From SIG452 sp045541975 (GTDB lineage: Bacteria; Bacillota; Clostridia; UMGS1840): DNA of 31,528 nucleotides. The notes beneath the pieces were generated by a model, which was not told the DNA's origin, did no database searches, and worked only from the letters and a program-made list of their open reading frames with translations. Within the stretch, counting starts at the first letter, position 1; each line of letters starts with the position of its first letter. The position numbers and the translations under genes were made by a program. The stretch lies in assembly GCA_045541975.1 (NCBI GenBank), contig JAZQKB010000017.1, positions 1-31,528 on the forward strand, read 5' to 3'. Positions 31,497-31,528 of the stretch are shown here, piece by piece.

Positions 31497-31528
31497 TTTG
31501 CTTTCTCCCACTGGCTCACCCGTAAACG

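Overview
The window looks like ordinary chromosome from an anaerobic, spore-forming, low-GC Firmicute of the class Clostridia. The evidence is AT-rich intergenic DNA, strong AGGAGG-type ribosome binding sites, TTGACA-17-TATAAT promoters, a cwlD spore-cortex amidase, a YlmC/YmxH-type small protein, a spore-type GH18 hydrolase, three SLH-domain surface proteins and a clostridial-style glnA and gdhA. I cannot name a genus. I see no phage, insertion sequence, CRISPR array or integrase.

Left end (1-4080, minus strand). A compact four-gene unit runs response regulator, histidine kinase, 300-aa membrane protein, 124-aa membrane protein, with overlapping or abutting genes. Next to it a two-gene unit encodes a 121-aa paralogue of the last protein and an 83-aa charged helical protein. 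Both promoters carry TTAACA half-sites at 11-bp phasing, like PhoB/PhoP-class operators, so the regulator probably controls both units.

4080-9215. This holds an rlmD-type 23S rRNA methyltransferase (-), an orphan MsmX/UgpC-type sugar-importer ATPase (+), a yybP-ykoY (Mn2+) riboswitch with its terminator ahead of a CaCA cation antiporter (+), a PHP-domain hydrolase (-) and tRNA-Pro(GGG) with a perfect consensus promoter.

9215-17870 (plus strand). This holds an MFS transporter, glutamine synthetase, a TetM-like translational GTPase fused to a C-terminal NYN (YacP/Rae1-like) nuclease domain and coupled to a metallo-beta-lactamase-fold protein, then cwlD, a MATE exporter and a YlmC/YmxH protein. 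The GTPase-nuclease fusion is the most interesting gene here: both halves belong to families that act in the ribosomal A site.

17870-23580. Two adjacent SLH-domain secreted proteins are followed by DegV, an RlmA-type methyltransferase (-) and an unlisted 50-aa ORF (+).

23580-27930 (minus strand). A probable five-gene operon runs AAA ATPase, two half-size chromate transporters, ABC-F ATPase, flavin reductase-like protein.

27930-31528. A GH18-SLH cell-wall hydrolase and glutamate dehydrogenase are followed by a GC-rich, strongly structured intergenic element ending in a terminator.
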